DNA from: Falciphora oryzae
Lineage: Eukaryota; Ascomycota; Sordariomycetes; Magnaporthales; Magnaporthaceae
Direction of reading: 5' to 3'
Length of the DNA: 43,999 nucleotides
Assembly (NCBI GenBank): GCA_000733355.1
Contig: JNVV01000097.1
Span: 1 to 43,999 of the forward strand
The notes below the pieces were generated by a model, which made no database searches, had not been told where the DNA came from, and saw only the letters and a list, made by a program, of their open reading frames with translations. Every line of letters starts with the position of its first letter. Position 1 is the stretch's first letter. Shown piece after piece: positions 42,211 to 43,999 of this stretch. Made by a program: the position numbers and the translations under genes.

Positions 42211-42904
42211 TGTAACACCCCACACCGAACCGTGGCCAGCAGCCGTAGGGGACGCCACCGGTGGCCTCAAGGGAGGGCTCCGGGTGGTAGCCGGAGGGGC
42301 GCAAGCCCCGACGGATGTGCGGATCAAGAGAGTTTAGCTCTGCGACACGCATACCGATTAGCCTCCGCAGATCCGCCCGGCCTGGTCACGGCGCACCCAA
42401 GCTCGGAACCCTAAGAAGGGGACGAAACACATCCGGCCCCGACGGACGCCACGGAGGAGGAAGCATGCCGATGACAACCGGAAGGCCGGTCCCGACGGCG
42501 CCACGAAGGAGGAGGCGCGCCGACGATAACCGAAGGACGGCCGGAGGGCCAGAGCATAAGGAGGGCCCGAGGGACCCCCTGTGAAGGAGGTCAAGAGGGC
42601 AAGCTATCGTTTCTGTTTCTACCAACACCATAGACTTGTCGAGCCCTGCAAAAATACGACTGTTGAACTGCTGGATGTAACACACAGTGGCGCGGGCCTT
42701 ATACCACTGGGCCAATAGCACTCCAAAAAGGTCATCAATCCAAGCTCCTGCTTGGATCGCCCGTCTGCACAGCTTATCAAGGAGGGTAGTGCACACCACC
42801 CACACGGGCTGTTACACTGGACCTCTGAGATCTCCTTGAGAGAGCCCCCCTTTCCAGGCCTGACACCGCTGTAGCTTGCTATAGTAGAGCCAAGGCCTGT
42901 TACA
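42211..42904 (-). mobile_element. Solo LTR, copy L3, carrying a nested 141-bp element
   Basis: On the minus strand it begins TGTAACAGGCCTTGG and ends GGGGTGTTACA, matching L1. Without the nested insertion (141 bp plus 5 bp) it is about 548 bp. No target duplication of its own is visible (CTAGC versus CTTGT). Confidence 0.75.
42676..42816 (+). mobile_element. 141-bp element family, copy B, nested in L3
   Basis: Identical to copy A (3163-3303) except for one base (CACCACCC versus CATCACCC). Perfect 5-bp flanks CTGGA (42671-42675 and 42817-42821). Being nested in L3 it is younger than L3. Confidence 0.92.
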
Positions 42905-42928
42905 CTTGTGAACCACGTTACCTAATTA

Positions 42929-43171
42929 TTACTTAACATCTTCTCCATTGGTTTCCCATGGCGCGTTGTCATTGCTGCTCCAAAGTTGGCGACCCTCCCT
43001 AATGATAGCAAAGAAATCCTTGTCTAACCCTTTAAAAGACGCTGCGTGGAGCCCACCTGGCCCGTTGATTATGCAAAAGTCGTCATCGACATACAAACTC
43101 AACTGTTCCTTAAAACTACAGCGCAACCAAACTTCATAAAACGATTTCACAGCCTGTAGTCTTTTAAACAC
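42929..43171 (-). CDS. Unrecognised 80-codon ORF
   Basis: Reads FYEVWLRCSFKEQLSLYVDD, DFCIINGPGGLHAASFKGL and a polar end with TAA/TAG stop. Coding-like composition but no family recognised; sits between the nested elements and a palindrome. May be a gene remnant. Confidence 0.3.
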   Translation of the reverse strand: MFKRLQAVKSFYEVWLRCSFKEQLSLYVDDDFCIINGPGGLHAASFKGLDKDFFAIIREGRQLWSSNDNAPWETNGEDVK

Positions 43172-43256
43172 TGATAATAACTATTAATATTGGGAGGTCA
43201 AATCGGGGATTTGCAGCGCAGTCACAGTGGCCAGCAGGGTCTCGGTTAGTTGGATT

Positions 43257-43296
43257 GGGCCCTGACAGGCGCTATAAATAGCGCTGTCGGGGCCCC
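43257..43296. repeat. Palindrome centred on TATAAATA
   Basis: Arms GGGCCCTGACAGGCGCTA and TAGCGCTGTCGGGGCCC flank TAAA; the pairing has one bulge and one mismatch. It could be a transcription-start hairpin or an element terminus. Confidence 0.6.
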
Positions 43297-43778
43297 AAGC
43301 TTAGTGGGTGGAACAGGCTTGTATTGCAGTTGAGGGGCGCCAACAATCGCTTCCCTCATATACCCACCGACATCGATCCCGCGGGTTCTCCGCCGTGGGG
43401 GCTTCCGGTGCCGCGAGCGATTTTCCGAAAAATTATTTTGTGTGGGATTTCCAAAAAATCGACCCACGGCCACCAAACCCATCTCCGCGTTGGGCCTCCA
43501 ATTCTGACTTGTGCAAATTGACTCCTGACCAATTCTGTGCAGAGTAGATGTGCAGGGTAGGCGAGTCAGTGCGACCCACAACGGCTGACTTGGGTGCTTA
43601 GGCATCCTACAGGGGCTACAGGCCACCTTCAGGCTTTCGGTAAGCGCTGTAGATGCTGTAAGCCACCCCCGGGTACGCTATAAGCCCTGCCCGCTACTCC
43701 TGTGCACAACCCCACAACAGTACAGGGTAGATAATCTAATAAGAGTAGTACATGGTAGGTTGGGCCTATGCACCCAAC
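43297..43778. other. Spacer, no gene seen
   Basis: 3' flank of the HEAT-repeat gene on the minus strand. Contains loose repeats of GCTGTAAGCC/GCTACAGGCC/GCTATAAGCC type at about 43613-43690. No coding frame supported. Confidence 0.4.
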
Positions 43779-43999
43779 CTAGGCTAAATACATTAGTTCT
43801 TTTAACAATAACCCAAAAGTAGTAAAGATTGTGTTTAACAGCTGCGGCTGGCCCGCGAGCGCTTTGGCAGCGCGAGAGCGGACGTCCGGGTCTTCGTGCT
43901 GGAGCAGCCCCGTGAGCGTCTCGACGGCCGTAGCTGGCAGCTGCGACTGGCCCGCGAGTGCTTCGGCGGCGCGAGAGCGGACGTCCGGGTTTTCGTTTT
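43779..43999 (-). CDS. HEAT-repeat C-terminus of an NLR-like protein (runs off right edge)
   Basis: The minus strand is open from the right edge to TAG at 43781-43779. It encodes two near-identical HEAT units of about 31 residues with the core PDVRSRAAEALAGQSQLPA and VETLTGLLQHED, as in fungal NB-ARC/NACHT-HEAT receptors with highly similar repeats. After the last unit comes a hydrophobic tail (LNTIFTTFGLLLKELMYLA) that may be a natural end or result from truncation. The NTPase domain is outside the window. Confidence 0.75.
   Translation of the reverse strand, partial: NENPDVRSRAAEALAGQSQLPATAVETLTGLLQHEDPDVRSRAAKALAGQPQLLNTIFTTFGLLLKELMYLA

Overview
The window looks like a repeat-rich, accessory stretch of a filamentous ascomycete genome (Pezizomycotina; I cannot fix the genus). 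Genes have short introns (about 59-127 bp) with GTAAGT/GTGAGT donors and CTAAC-like branch sites. The protein families are fungal: NB-ARC/TPR and HEAT NLRs, a HET-domain protein, a CENP-V/GFA protein and a fungal PD-(D/E)XK nuclease-like protein. Several transposon families have left exact target-site duplications. Nothing suggests prokaryotic DNA; no rRNA, tRNA or CRISPR was seen.

Layout. 1-0.8 kb: a PIF/Harbinger transposase running off the left edge, apparently inserted in the TPR end of the next gene. 0.8-4.4 kb (minus): an NLR with a RelA/SpoT-like N-terminus, NB-ARC and TPRs, inactivated by several lesions including a 141-bp TG...CA element and a hAT-like MITE. 4.4-6.6 kb: minisatellite, an interspersed repeat and a solo LTR. 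6.6-9.1 kb (plus): a broken unrecognised gene with a second copy of the hAT-like MITE in its exon. 9.1-11.5 kb: no gene seen. 11.5-15.5 kb (minus): an intact four-exon AAA ATPase. 16.3-18.6 kb (plus): an intact five-exon STAND-like protein with a degenerate P-loop and a probable GC-AG intron; it is divergent from the AAA gene. 19.6-21.8 kb (minus): an intact two-exon HET protein. 22.2 kb: an orphan HET C-terminus. 23.4-24.6 kb (plus): an intact double-GFA protein. 25.6-31.7 kb: gene and retroelement fragments (Ty3/gypsy pol, JmjC, 6PGDH-like, OB-fold-like, SNF2-like, Rds1-like, CmcJ-like). 31.9-33.1 kb (minus): an SDR gene split by a 300-bp solo LTR. 33.6-34.2 kb (minus): an intact small secreted protein. 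35.0-36.3 kb: interspersed repeat, solo LTR, short coiled-coil ORF. 36.8 kb: a 31-unit ACT microsatellite. 38.0-39.6 kb (minus): a decayed PD-(D/E)XK nuclease-like gene. 40.7-42.9 kb: nested AT-rich TA-flanked inverted-repeat elements, LTRs and two more copies of the 141-bp element. Right edge (minus): the HEAT-repeat end of another NLR.

Together, the protein families that dominate (RelA/SpoT-NLR, STAND, HET, HEAT-NLR, PD-(D/E)XK) are the kinds used in fungal nonself recognition and programmed cell death, sitting in transposon-rich DNA. There is no operon logic; genes are independent. The best candidate for an unusual system is the RelA/SpoT-NB-ARC-TPR receptor: a nucleotide-alarmone-synthetase-like domain used as an NLR effector, broken in this genome by recent insertions.
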